NCBI GenBank assembly: GCA_902729315.2
Contig: LR746274.1
Coordinates: 5,446,037 to 5,510,036, forward strand
Direction of reading: 5' to 3'
Length of the DNA stretch: 64,000 bases
From: Spirodela intermedia
Taxonomy: Eukaryota > Streptophyta > Magnoliopsida > Alismatales > Araceae
The stretch's first letter is position 1; each line of letters starts with the position of its first letter. Under the pieces are notes generated by a model that was given only the letters and a program-made list of their open reading frames with translations, was not told the DNA's origin and ran no database searches. Positions 45,745-57,364 of this stretch are shown one piece after another. The translations under genes were made by a program, and so were the position numbers.

Positions 45745-48700
45745 CTCATAAGGTTTTCTATTAGTGCCATCAAGTATTGAAGAGCACACATAAAACTCTA
45801 GTAGAGAAAAGAATCCACATGAAGTAATACATGTAGTAATATGTATTGATTAAGCACTAATAAGTGCCGAATTGGTTTGGAACTATCTCTTTGGCACGTT
45901 GTAGTATTTGATTAATATACTTAGGTTAAGAAAGAATACAATTATTAAGATGATTTCCCAACTTGATTCCCAAGAAATAGTGAGCATTGTCAAGATTACA
46001 AATTGTAAATTCAACACTTAGTGATATGATATTTGAGTCTTATGTATTAACACTCTATGTATTCTAGCCTATTATACAAATATCATCCACATCAGTTAAA
46101 ATAAAATGTTATGAGTTACTTGAGTGAAAACATAGAAAAAAATTAGACATGACTTTGTTCTAGAGAAATTAAGCCTTTTAAATTTATAAACTTTGTCATG
46201 TGAACCAGACTCTTAAGAGTTTTATAGAGGTCATAAAAAAAAATTTGAAGATGAGAGAAAATATAAGGATTAATCAATAAAAACAATTGTTATGGAAGAA
46301 GACATTGGATATATCCAATTGTCATATAGACCACCATAGTTGATAACAATTGTAAAGCTAAAAATATAGAATAATGATTTTGGTGATTAAGTAAAAGTTT
46401 CATGAAAGTCAATATTTGATTATTGTTGAAAACCTTTAGCCACAAGTTGTATTTTATGTTGCACAATAGATCCATCAGTTGCTTCTCATGATAGGGTATT
46501 AGGGCACAAGAGACCAAGTGTCATTATGTAAATGTGCATCAAATTTATTAGAAATAGTTGCTTCTCATATAGGATCATTTGATGCATAAGTAAACTAGGT
46601 AGGTTTGTTAGAGGAAACAATTGTAGTGAGATGTGCTAACAAAGGGTAACATTGTGCCAACGATTTGTGAGATGTAATTGTTGAAATAGTATCATAAATG
46701 TCCACAAAATGACAATTGTACATTTTTGGAGAGGCAGACTTATCTTAAATAAAAGATGTCTATACTTTTAGATAATACATATGCACAATAGTGGCTTCCT
46801 AAATATAGTCTAATATGTCAACAAGCAAAGTTACATTAGTAGAGGTAAAGTTAGAAGTTAGTGACAGTATTATCATTTCAATAGGTCTTACAAACCAATT
46901 CATAATTAGTCTAATAATATTTGGTTCAGTTGAGGACATTATAAAGGTATGTGGAACAATGTCTTTTGATTTATATGTAAGTAGAAATATAGATTCATAG
47001 AAAACAAATGTTAAGAAATATGAAAGCACATAACAAATAGGAAGAAACAATGATAGTTAAGATTTATATTGTTATATCTAAGAAAAGACAATGGTTCAAT
47101 CAATGAGTAAGTTTATGTGTAGCATACACACTTGAAAGTGTGAATAAAGGAATATTTTGGAGGTTTGTTAAATAAGCACTCAAAAATGGATATGGACTTA
47201 AGAATGGGTGTAGAAAGATTATTGATCAAGTAAACAACAGTTGAGATTGAGCTTGTTCCAAAATTGATGTAGCATGAAAGTAGTAAATAGAAGAATGATA
47301 ATGATTTGAATAATGTAATGATGTTTATGTATTGTTTTAATTTTATTTGGGTGCATGTGGGTGATAAATCGTGTTGAAAATGATATTGTTAAAGATGATG
47401 TTGAATGGTTAGAAAGTAATGATGTCGCAACCAAAGAAATGTTCAACATAATGATTAAAAAAAAGAAAAGTATATAAGAGAAAATATACATGATAAAGAA
47501 AAGTAAAAAATTTACTAAAGTCATCAACAAAAATAATGTAGTAGGAAGACTCACAATGAAAGATGTAAGAGTAAGTTCGCACAAAGCGTATTAGATAAAT
47601 TAAAAATGTGTTTTTGATGTAGAAGAAGATAGAATAAAATAATAATTTTTGACTTTTTGACAAAGCCTAAAAAATAGTCTTAGTAAGGTGATGAGTCATT
47701 GGCAACTCAAATTTTATTGATATAGTGAGGAGAATTTGAAAGGTTGGGTGACCTAGTTGAATGTGTCATATGGAAGGAATTGCATGTTTACCAAGAAATG
47801 TGAGAGGTGCTTACTTTGATGGAAGAAAATAGTAAAGACTTGTTTTTAAGGTGTCTTCATAAAAGAAACCCAATGTTTGATTCTTCACAAGGTAATGAGA
47901 TGAATTAAATTTAACAAAAATACTTTTATCACAAGTTTATGAATGGAGAGTAAATTAATGCAAGGAACACGAAAATATTATTTACTTGGAAAGAACATGA
48001 AGAAGAATCAAGGGTTGCAAATTGAAAAGAAAAAAAATGAGAAGACCTTGACTATTTCAGACATGTAGTTTGTGAAAACTTATATACTTGTAAGATTATG
48101 AAATGCACCATTAGTCCAAATACCATGATGTTTTTATATGTGATATGGATAGATACCACAAGTAGTTGCATAAGACATAAGATGAGTTGTAGAGGTAAGA
48201 TTTTTGTGAATATTATGTAGTTTTTTAGATAATAAGTTCTGCCACTAGTGTAATGAGAATCCTCAATGTAAATTTTTGTTGAAGTATTTTTCATATTTAG
48301 AATCATGATGTCCAAATTGAAGAATAAATTTGGCAATGTGATGCACGTTGCTTGGTATGATCATATGCACAATTTCCAGCACCACCATGATATGTACTCC
48401 CATTAAGGCTTTAGTGGCAAAATTAGCTGAAGGGATATCCTTAAACTTCCAGGAAGGAACATAATTTTGCTATGATTGTCATCCATAACAAGATGTTGAA
48501 GAACATCTTCTAGAATGAGTGACTTGAGATGAGTGGTAATCTTGGAAATAAAAGTTTCATAACTTTGTTATAATATTAGCCAAAAACAATCATAATAAAA
48601 ATTTGGTCATCTAATGATCAATGATTATCTTAATGGATTGTATGTACTCATTAATAGATGACGTCCTACAACATAAAGTATGTAGTTTAGTGTGTAGCTA

Positions 48701-49066
48701 TCAAATATTAGACTTAGAGCATGGTGCAAAAGCTCTAACTAAAGCATTTCATATATCTTTTGATGTGTGGTTACCTCTTACTAATGGGAGAATAATCTTG
48801 GTTTAGGAAAAATATAATTCAAAAAATATTTGATTAGTTCTTTCCCTACTAATGAAGTCCTTTGTTGCTTCCTCATCAGTTTGAACCTTTGTGGGTGGTA
48901 AAGTAAAGGCATCACCTATGGACACATATAGCCATAGCTCTTGAGAAAGGGGATAACTTTATAGGACATAGTTGTCCTATGATAACTTTAGAGGAAAAAA
49001 ATGCATAGCATTAAAGGATATATTCATATCTTGACATGATATTTGAGTAGAACGGCTTTGATATCA
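45745..49066 (-). mobile_element. Decayed Ty1/Copia retrotransposon, minus strand
   Basis: In order on the minus strand: a primer-binding-site-like TGATATCAAAGCC (49066..49054, compare TGGTATCAGAGCC), QLGHPT of the GAG-pre-integrase region (about 47760..47741), FVDDFSK of the integrase (about 47540..47511), VDDICIIG of the reverse-transcriptase active site (about 46092..46068), and AHYFLGIKLG (about 45978..45945) with QILQRAKEI soon after. Frames are broken between the blocks and the total is shorter than an intact element. The integrase-before-RT order identifies Copia. LTRs could not be paired by eye. It is inserted between bHLH copies C and D. Confidence 0.75.
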
Positions 49067-49494
49067 TGAATGATAAAAGAGAAGAGTGAGAGAGTATATA
49101 TGTATATCTATCTTATTATAAGTGAATTACAAGCATCTTTGGGATCTTTTATATAATAAGACTTTGGACCTTGAGGTAAGAGAGAGAAAGAGAGATTGTT
49201 GGACCATTTTCTCACAATCGCCCTATCATTCTTCGTGAGAAGCTGTTCACAATGTGATATTTTCTCAAGGAAAAGGTTCAATAGCGTTTCTATAAGTCTA
49301 TCTCCAAAGACTAGTCTATCTCACCATTAGAATCACTATGGCCATCCCAAGTGCTCCCAGTCCATGGGTGCTTGTCCCTATTGCTCGATGATGCTGTAAA
49401 GATCGGGCTTTTCAACCATGATGTCTTTCTTTTGATGTTGTGAAAAGTGGTTAGGGAAAAATAGTTGACTAGAGATGGTGGCATCATCCACAAG

Positions 49495-49495
<1 letters not shown>

Positions 49496-49547
<52 letters not shown>
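49496..49547. repeat. (GA)n microsatellite
   Basis: About 50 bases of GA downstream of the Copia relic. Confidence 0.85.
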
Positions 49548-49548
<1 letters not shown>

Positions 49549-51312
49549 TTCACAGAGGTGTGCAGCATTGGGCAGTGTCGTGCTGCACGAAGAGGTATTG
49601 CTTGTAGATAGACAATGCAACATGGGAACGTGGTACACAGTAGAGGGAAAATGAAGTTAACATAATATACACATTAACCTCATAGCAAAGAGGTAGTGGA
49701 GGGTCTCACCTTAGAAACCTGAATCATTTAACCATTCTATAAGAGAAATTGGTGCAATACTCCATCAGACACTTGGTTGCATTGTCAATTGTCATGCTTC
49801 AAAGTATGAAGCCATCTCATCAAATGTTCAAGCGAGATGATCCTAGGGTGAAATAAAGAAAAACCATGGGGGCTATCCATTATAACTATGAAGTACTAGT
49901 GGCCTTGTTGAACCAATTATCCTCCCTTCTTTAATGTAATCATGTGCTATATGAAGACACGGCCCTTTGAGTAAGAAAAGTGCTTAGGAAATAAGAGAGG
50001 ACAACCAAGGCTGGGACTAGTGGAGTGAGTAAGGTAGGCCAATATTAACAACTCTGTTACATCTACTTCCTAATTTTGTTTCCCTAGAAAAGCTATTACA
50101 TGATAGATAGGGGGTAGAGTTATAAATCATTTATCATTTAGGATTTTGCTGTAATCATCAAAATTTCAAGACCATGCTTTGTTTTTACCATCCAAATCCT
50201 CACAACTTCCATGGTTCATCTTGTCAATGTGGACATGTTTCATTTTAAACAAGAGAGATAGAGAGTATTTTTGTGTTCTAATATGTGGGGCAAAGATAAA
50301 TAAGATTAAGATCATGAAAGTTAATTGATATTTGAGAATATTAATATATTCAATTTATCCATATATAATTTATCATGCCAAAATCTTAATAAAACTTTCA
50401 AATACATATGATACTTAAAATCTTTGTCAAGGAACTTTGCCCTTCAACCAAAAATAAGATGTCAAGAGTAAATGAAATTGAAACAATAAATTTTCTCAAA
50501 AGTATGAACACAACGTGGTCATATTTTTATAGAAATTTGCTCATGTACAAGAGGATCCAACTATTGTCATTTACGAGATAGAGGCTGAAACATGGGCTAT
50601 CATAAGATTGCTTAGGTTATGTAATTGGAATCCAAAAAGCTCCAGAGACTCCAGTCACTATTAGATAAGGATGGCATCTAGAATCATATGAAATGCTCAG
50701 AGATGGAGAAGATTGATGGGATCTGCATAGAATTTTGTAGTTAAATTTTGGTACTTCTTGGGGAAGCAATAATTAGTCTATTTTGTTTCTAATGTAGCTT
50801 TAGAAATTGGCACATTAGCCGCTATTCATGTGGGTTCCTAATATTTACATGGTAATTAATCAAATAAAATATGAAGAAGTTTAGATTTCATATAATGTCA
50901 TAAAAATGAGTTGCCTTAAACTAAGAATAAAAAGGCATATGAAGGTAGGTCATTGCAATTGCCTAATTCATCACTACGATAAGGTTTCATAAAAATTAAT
51001 ACTATGTGTTCCATGGTTTGGGTCAAAGTTTGATAATATAATTTGAGTGCAACAATGGATTACACTTCATGATGAGACAAAGATTTATGTAATATTAGAG
51101 CAAGATTAAATGACTGGTGTAAGTTAATCAGCTTAACCAAATAAATTATAAAGATATTACATCAAATAAAAAACTGTTTGATGTGTCATTAAAAAAGGCT
51201 TGATGATGGTGATCAAAGTGAACAAAAACTTCCAACATTGTTAAATGAGAAAATGGAGAATTCAAAGTTCCCTTTATTATTCACAAGCATAATGAAGGTG
51301 TGGGGAATATTG
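49548..51312. other. AT-rich spacer downstream of bHLH copy D
   Basis: No gene or structured element was recognised. Confidence 0.4.
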
Positions 51313-52357
51313 TCATGAAATCCATTGCATTATATCGTCCATCGCCAATTTGAACACTCGTTCGGTGATTTGGGTGTCGACCAACTGTCCGTAATCCATG
51401 TTTGCCTGTTCAATTATGCCAGAGGTTTCCATCAAACCAAGTTCTTCGCACATGAGAGCAGGACAAAGAGGAGGCATGGCTTACTTTGATGTGGATCATG
51501 ATAACGTCCTTGAACGGATCGGACGAAACGTACTGGGAGACCACGGCGAGGTTGTGCACCTCTAGCACCTTGGCTATGCCGAAAAGAAGACCAGGGCTCT
51601 TGTCGGAACAGATGCTGATATGGGCGTGGTCGCCAGCCACGCTCAAAACGGCGTTAGGCGATGCCCAACAAAATTTATAGTCCTGCATGAGCGGGGCACT
51701 GAAAATCTCCGGCGGGAAGTTGGCCGCGGAAAATTGCTTCCTCCGACCAGATAGCAAGGCTTCCTTAGAATCCATCGCATATCCCTCGTTGACGACGGTT
51801 TTTCCCATTCTCTCCTTATCCCTTTCGAGCCTCCCAAGAGTGCCCTCGAGAGATCTACTAAATATTGTGAATTCTTCAATGACAGTCAGAAATTCATCCT
51901 GCAGACGAGATAGAAGGGAAAAGTCGAGATTAATTCATACTTAATCAGGATAGAAAACAAACGACAAGGATCAAATCTGGCAGAGAGGGAAGTAGAAAGG
52001 AAACCCTAAATGCAGGCCTGTTGCTGCGGTCAGTTTCCTTACATCAGCCGAAAGATGAGGCAGAACGGAGTGTAGGTTTGTAAAGAGATCGTTGATCTTC
52101 TTCCTCCTCTCCTCCTCCGACCATACAGGTAGGTTGTTCGTGATGCCATGGCTCCCCTGGACGGCGTCGACGGCTGGCTGGTCCCCTTCTTGCGGGTGTT
52201 TGTCCGAACTGGCCGGCGCCGCCAAAACCGTCTGGCTTTTCAAGCCCGATCCAGGTCGGTTTTCGGAGGATTCGTCACACGATATTTCGTGGTTGGACAT
52301 TCCGCAGATCTCGGAATCCTGCTGGGTGTTTCCCTCCCCTCCCTCTTCTCGGGACAT
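51313..52357 (-). CDS. bHLH95-like protein with ACT-like domain, copy D (best-preserved bHLH)
   Basis: Three exons, 52357..52043, 51898..51485, 51405..51313, give 273 residues. The N-terminus MSREEGGEGNT is shared with copy B, and MSNHEISCDESSEN with the start of copy A. The bHLH keeps a proper basic/helix 1 segment, WSEEERRKKINDLFTNLHSVLPHL, with the E-R pair used for E-box contact. Helix 2 after the intron is DEFLTVIEEFTIFSRSLEGTL, somewhat diverged. The ACT-like domain reads CWASPNAVLSVAGDHAHISIC through HNLAVVSQYVSSD. Exon 3 ends DDIMQWIS. Splice sites and phases are the same as in copies A and B, so all arose by tandem duplication. Likely a nuclear transcription factor of the bHLH95 group; targets unknown. 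Confidence 0.82.
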
Positions 52358-52676
52358 AGAGAGAAGTGAGATGGAGAATAGGTCTTAAGGACGGAAAGGG
52401 TAGCGTGTAAGCTGGAAGAAGAGAAGACGAGAGGTTTTGCTGGTCTTAAAAGGTGGAGATGAGAGACAGAGAGGTCTAAAACAGCCGAGCACACAGGAGT
52501 AATACCCAGAAGACAGCCATGTATAGAAGAGCATTAATGTCAGTCTACCGGAGAATATACAGAAGAACATTAATATCACGGACCCCTTTCATTTATCATT
52601 GAAGATTGCATTCACACGAGAGAAAACAGGCGTTCTAGGCTGGGAGAGCGGGTTATGTGATGAATACAGATATTGT

Positions 52677-52678
52677 GT

Positions 52679-52749
<71 letters not shown>

Positions 52750-52750
52750 C
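52677..52750. repeat. (GT)n followed by (GA)n microsatellite
   Basis: About 55 bases of GT then about 20 of GA, roughly 320-390 bases upstream of bHLH copy D. Confidence 0.85.
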
Positions 52751-54579
52751 AACTGGTGACGAAAACCGAATCGTAAGGGAAAGGATCCTCTAGTGAGTAG
52801 AGGCTTATCGGAGGAAGACGACGGACACAGAAGACAAGGGGGGTTGGAGGAAGACTAGGATGGAAGCAGACGGGGACTACGGCGGGAGTAGAGAAGGAGA
52901 AATGTAGGAGGGGTGGCACAAAGCGACGACAAAGAGGAGGAGAGGGGAAGACAGTGCAGGATGAGAACGGCGGAGGGAGAAGGGCCAGTGGAAGAGTGCG
53001 AAGCCTGATCTCATTTTATGGTACTGGACCCAGAATCCCTATTTTCGCTCCTCCTTTGTTTCGTTCTTTCATTGCAAGGGGGTATCTCATTACAGAGGTG
53101 AGGACGATGAGGAGAGGGACAGAGAGTGGGAGGAGGTGACTGGCGGAAGAAGAGAGAAAGGAGAAATGGAAGAGGGGAGAGGCTGCGCAAGGGAGAAGAG
53201 AAGGATAGAGGAAGACCTGGCAGGGGGCGGTAGGAGAACGAATACGAAGAAAGAGATGTCAAGGCCAATGGAAGAGGGAAGAGATGGAGGGTGCAACAGG
53301 CCATTACAGATCACGAGAGGAAGGAAGTGGGCAGCCTAGCGAGCACAGAAGTCGGGCCGGGGAAATCGAGCCGAGTTGGTCTCCCTTTAGAGCCTAGCCC
53401 AGTCGTAACCCCTATTTTAGAGTGCCTTGTCTTCCTTTTAAGGATCCTTTGACAGATAGGGCTAATAAAATAAAACTAATTATAGAAATAATGTCTCCGA
53501 TCTGGCAAAGCCCTGAAGTCAATCTCTAGATCTTCATCACACACATCAAGAAAGCATGTTTCTGTGCTATATTAGTAATCAACTCAACACATTTCAACTT
53601 TATATTTATTTGATGTATCAATTTAAATGTGACTTACACATAAGTGTTCTCAATTTTTTGAAGATTTATTCATCAATCACAATAGAAGTTGGTGTTGTAT
53701 CAAGAAAAGGATGTTAGTATTTAGGTAGGTATATCTGGTGAATTATTTATTATCAACGTTTTCTCCATAGTTATAAAGTCATATCACCAAAATCAAATAT
53801 TTTCCCATAGATAATGTCCTACTTTTACATTGGAAATTCACTTTAAATTTATAAGACTTCCCTAAGGGTGGTGACGTGCTTTGGACATCACTCAAAGATG
53901 GTTTTGGAATCATTCCTAAGTCAACTCTGGGGACATTTTAGATAGCGTATTTTTTTAGGCTAATAAGTGTTATATTTAAAGTTAAAAAGTCAAAGACTTG
54001 ATGAAGCTAGCTGTGCTACATCTTCTCAAAAGTCAAACATTGGATCTCAAAAGTCAACAAGAAATTTCAAGGTTCAATTTTCTAGCTATAACTTACCAAA
54101 ATTGCAGTCTATTATGAATTATGTCAGCCTTTGACCCTTGGAAACAGCTTTGCTTGTTTTAAAATAGTATTTTTTTATTAACCCCCCTTGTATGTTGGGA
54201 GAATTTATACATTTGATTTTTGGGGCTTCTCAACTAACTTCTATCCACTATTTATGGCATACGAACTAGTCAATGAGGAAATTTAAGCGTGGACTAATAC
54301 ACGAAGTTGAAAATTATTAGGATGCTTTCAATTCTGCAATATAAAAGTCAACTGACCTGCCTCCATTGATGGTTACACATTATAGCTCTCTTGCCATATC
54401 AAAAGTAAACGCCCCCTAACTGGGTCCAATGATTGGATGTGCGTCCATTTATCTCACTTTAGCCATGTTTTCAGCCCAAAAATGTTGTGGTCCCTACCAC
54501 CCCGAGAACAGTTGACTTTTTCCTTAAAGAATAGGCAGGATTGATCAAAGATATCCCCCACTCTATATTCTGAAGATAG
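52751..54579. other. Spacer without recognised genes
   Basis: 52780-53340 is purine-rich (GA/GGA) low-complexity DNA with spurious open frames. 53430-54570 is AT-rich. Nothing else is supported. Confidence 0.4.
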
Positions 54580-54900
54580 ATGACTCTCCTCTCTCTCTCC
54601 TCTCTCTCTCTCGCTCTCTCTCTCTCCTTTCTCTCTCTCTCTCCCTCTCCCTCTCTTCCTCTCTTCCTCTCACTCTCCCTCTCCCTCTCTTCCTCTCTCC
54701 CTCTCCCTTCCCCCGCCCCCACATACAACTGTTCTCCTCCCTCTCCCTCTCCCTCTCTCCCCCCCCCGCCCCCACATCCAACTGTTTCCCTCCCTCTCCC
54801 CCTCCCCGAACCTCTCTTTACCTGCCCTCCCCCACCCTTCCCTTACCTCTCCCCCTCTCTTCCCCTCTTCTCTCCCTCTCTCCCTCTCTATAGGCATATC
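54580..54900. repeat. CT/CCT-rich low-complexity block
   Basis: About 320 bases of TCTC, CTCCCT and CCCC variants, including two imperfect copies of a unit containing CCCCCACAT.CAACTGTT (about 54716 and 54769). It is a degenerate minisatellite. Confidence 0.75.
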
Positions 54901-56208
54901 TCTCTCCTCCCAAGTGCATAGAGTTAGATCTGCAGTAGTAAAACTTTGCGCGCTATATTGCCGTCGGGCGCTGTCGGCTGGGAATGATCTCCCTCTCTCT
55001 CTCTCTCTCTCTCATGTATTTATATCTTCCTATCTACCACACCCTTTCTATCTCTATCTCTTCCCATTCCTTCCTTTTCACGCCATTGACCAGGGACAGC
55101 TCCTCCGAGCCAAACCATCAACTTCAGAGATAACTCAATACCTCGCCAACCATTCTGCGCCAGTCGGCAAAAAAATGGTCCACGGAGAGAGAAACCCACC
55201 CGACTCTTTGTCGGCATCACCTCATTTGATCGAACCTAATCATCCAACCTTCTGGTCGTTGACTGGATTACATCAAGTTTGCGACCCACTCGGTAGGAAT
55301 CCTTTGACCGACAGACCCGATTTTGACCCAACAGTGGAGTCGAATTCAGCCATCTACTCACATGTGTGGAGCACGTCCGATCCTCGTTCAATTAGATGTT
55401 GATTAGGGATTGAGGCCTGACCAGGAAGGCCAAAGACCGGGGAATCTGCCTAGGAAGAGTCAACTCTAGATCTTGATCGGGATCAAGATATCGGGTTCAG
55501 TTAATCCGATTCTAGCCCGATTCGATCAAAATCATCTCATTATATTCCATTGACAAACTCGACCCTGTTTTACTAAGGAAGGATTATAATCTCATCATAA
55601 TTGGGTCAGTAACTTCTGACCCTGACTCTGACATCTAAAGTCAACCCCCCTAAAAAATGATACAATAACTCGGTACCTCTAGATAAGAGAGAACAGGCCA
55701 TGGAAGGGCAACAAGATGGTAAACTGAGTGAGACGGTAGCCGTTGACCGGGTTCTTGATTGGTTTCTAATACTCTGACCTTGGAAGCGAGAGAAGGGCTG
55801 CGGAGAAGACGGGCACTGGTTTCACTACACTTATGGCGCTGACGAAGGAGGCGGCACCGGCCCCAATCAAAAAGATCAGCGCTGAAAACTTCTTTCAGAC
55901 CAATCACAAATTCCGGTTCGATCGCAATCTCATTATTCCACCGGCATCTTCCGGGTTTACTTGTAAAAACTATGTCGGTAACCCTCCAGAGAGAGAAAAA
56001 GACAATTCAAAATCCTCCATCGCTGTCCGCCGCCCCCCGCCGACATGGGGGAGCTACGCTGTGCGTATGTGGTTTTCTCTTCCCGCAGTGTGAAAGGCGG
56101 TTCTCCGGTCAACAAGCCTCCCGCTTTGATTCGCCGGAAAGTCCCCGGCACGAAGAGGCCGCCATCTACAAAATCGAAAGAGCAGCAGCGGCGCTGACCG
56201 TCCGGTGA
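54901..56208. other. Spacer upstream of the ERF gene
   Basis: A CT tract lies at 54990-55014. The rest is mixed DNA. A plus-strand frame of 86 codons at 55833-56093 (starts MALTKEAAPAPIKK) matches nothing I recognise and is not supported as a gene. The ERF promoter is presumably in 55900-56200. Confidence 0.4.
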
Positions 56209-56949
56209 ATGCGCTTCATGGTGGCGAACTCAGCAGCAGGCGGTGCAGATTCCGACGACTCTCTCCTCTTCCCGACGGCAGGTTCTTCCACGACGGAGTT
56301 GGTGGCGCCGGCGCTGCTCTCCGGCCACCGCCTGGAGCAGGAGACGGCGGCCATGGTCTCAGCGCTGGCGCTTGTGGTGGCCGGAAAGAGCGGAAACGGA
56401 GAAGGAGAAGCGAGCCAGTTTCTTTGCTCAACTCGGGCGGCCATGGCCTCGCCGGAGGAGACATCTTCCTCCTACCACGAACCAGCGAGCGCTCGTAGAA
56501 GGTACCGGGGGGTCCGGCAGAGGCCGTGGGGGAAGTGGGCGGCGGAGATAAGGGATCCCCACAAGGCCGCTCGCGTCTGGCTGGGGACCTTCGAGACGGC
56601 GGATGGCGCCGCCCGCGCCTACGACCAGGCAGCGCTCCGCTTCCGAGGGAGCCGCGCGAAGCTCAACTTCCCCGAGAACGTCCGTCTCCGGCCACCGGAC
56701 CCAGTGGCTCCTCCACCACCATCTCCGTCCAACTTTCAGAGGCGTCCGCTCAGTCTCTTGGACCAACTCTTGTTCTCTTCTTCTTCTTCATCCTCCTCCT
56801 CTTCTTCTTCCTCGCTCCCTCTCCCTCATCCCATGGAGAGAGCTACGCCTGCGGGTCGTGTTCCGGCGCCGGAGGGCTCAGGCTGCGGCGGCGGGATGGA
56901 GTTTCCCTTATCTTATTGGCCAGAGTCCGGCGTGTACCCACCGCAGTAG
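56209..56949 (+). CDS. AP2/ERF transcription factor (probably group X, ABR1/ERF110-like)
   Basis: Single-exon frame of 246 residues from the ATG at 56209; an in-frame TGA lies directly before it, so this is the longest possible start (a second Met at residue 4 is an alternative). One AP2 domain, residues about 99-156: [20 protein letters not shown], then [19 protein letters not shown] and [21 protein letters not shown] with Ala and Asp at the diagnostic positions places it in the ERF and not the DREB branch. The surrounding [14 protein letters not shown] and FPENV context resembles group X (ABR1/ERF108-113). The C-terminus has a poly-Ser run from TCT/TCC repeats and ends [12 protein letters not shown]. 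ERFs bind GCC-box-type sites in ethylene, ABA and wound responses. The group is a recollection-based guess; the ERF call is firm. Confidence 0.88.
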   Translation: MRFMVANSAAGGADSDDSLLFPTAGSSTTELVAPALLSGHRLEQETAAMVSALALVVAGKSGNGEGEASQFLCSTRAAMASPEETSSSYHEPASARRRYRGVRQRPWGKWAAEIRDPHKAARVWLGTFETADGAARAYDQAALRFRGSRAKLNFPENVRLRPPDPVAPPPPSPSNFQRRPLSLLDQLLFSSSSSSSSSSSSSLPLPHPMERATPAGRVPAPEGSGCGGGMEFPLSYWPESGVYPPQ

Positions 56950-57084
56950 GAGACGTTCTCCCGAGTTCTATCTATTTCACTCAGAAGCGGTCTGATGATG
57001 AAGAAGAAGAAGAAGACGAGAGATTTTAGGATTTAATTATTTTCTCAATTTCTGTAGGGTTAATTATTAGTTCCGCCCAAGTAA

Positions 57085-57132
57085 TGGGCCTGCTAATGGG
57101 CCCCGCCCAATTATTTTAGTAACGCCCCAACG

Positions 57133-57166
<34 letters not shown>
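57085..57166 (+). promoter_or_regulatory. Site II (TGGGCC) elements and GA tract upstream of the RBM39-like gene
   Basis: TGGGCC occurs at 57085-57090 and 57097-57102, with CGCCCAA-type motifs around it, then a (GA)n run at about 57135-57166. Paired TGGGCC elements are typical TCP-bound site II motifs of plant housekeeping genes. They lie 260-280 bases before the start codon. Confidence 0.5.
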
Positions 57167-57170
<4 letters not shown>

Positions 57171-57364
57171 CTACGAGAGATGATAGTCGGCGCGTATTAA
57201 CACCACAGATCGATCATCTACGAAGAAGATCGGACGGACCCCAGATCATCTTCTTCGGGTCGCCGCTGCCCCAATCCGCTTCCTGCTTGTTGAAGCCCTC
57301 GGTGGTTGAGTCGCAGGTCTAGGGCTTGAGGGAGCTCTCTGCGACGGGGGGAGCTAGCGGAGGG

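Noticed and set aside
55833-56093. 86-codon plus-strand frame upstream of the ERF gene
   Set aside because: The sequence matches no family I recognise; it is probably part of the ERF upstream region.
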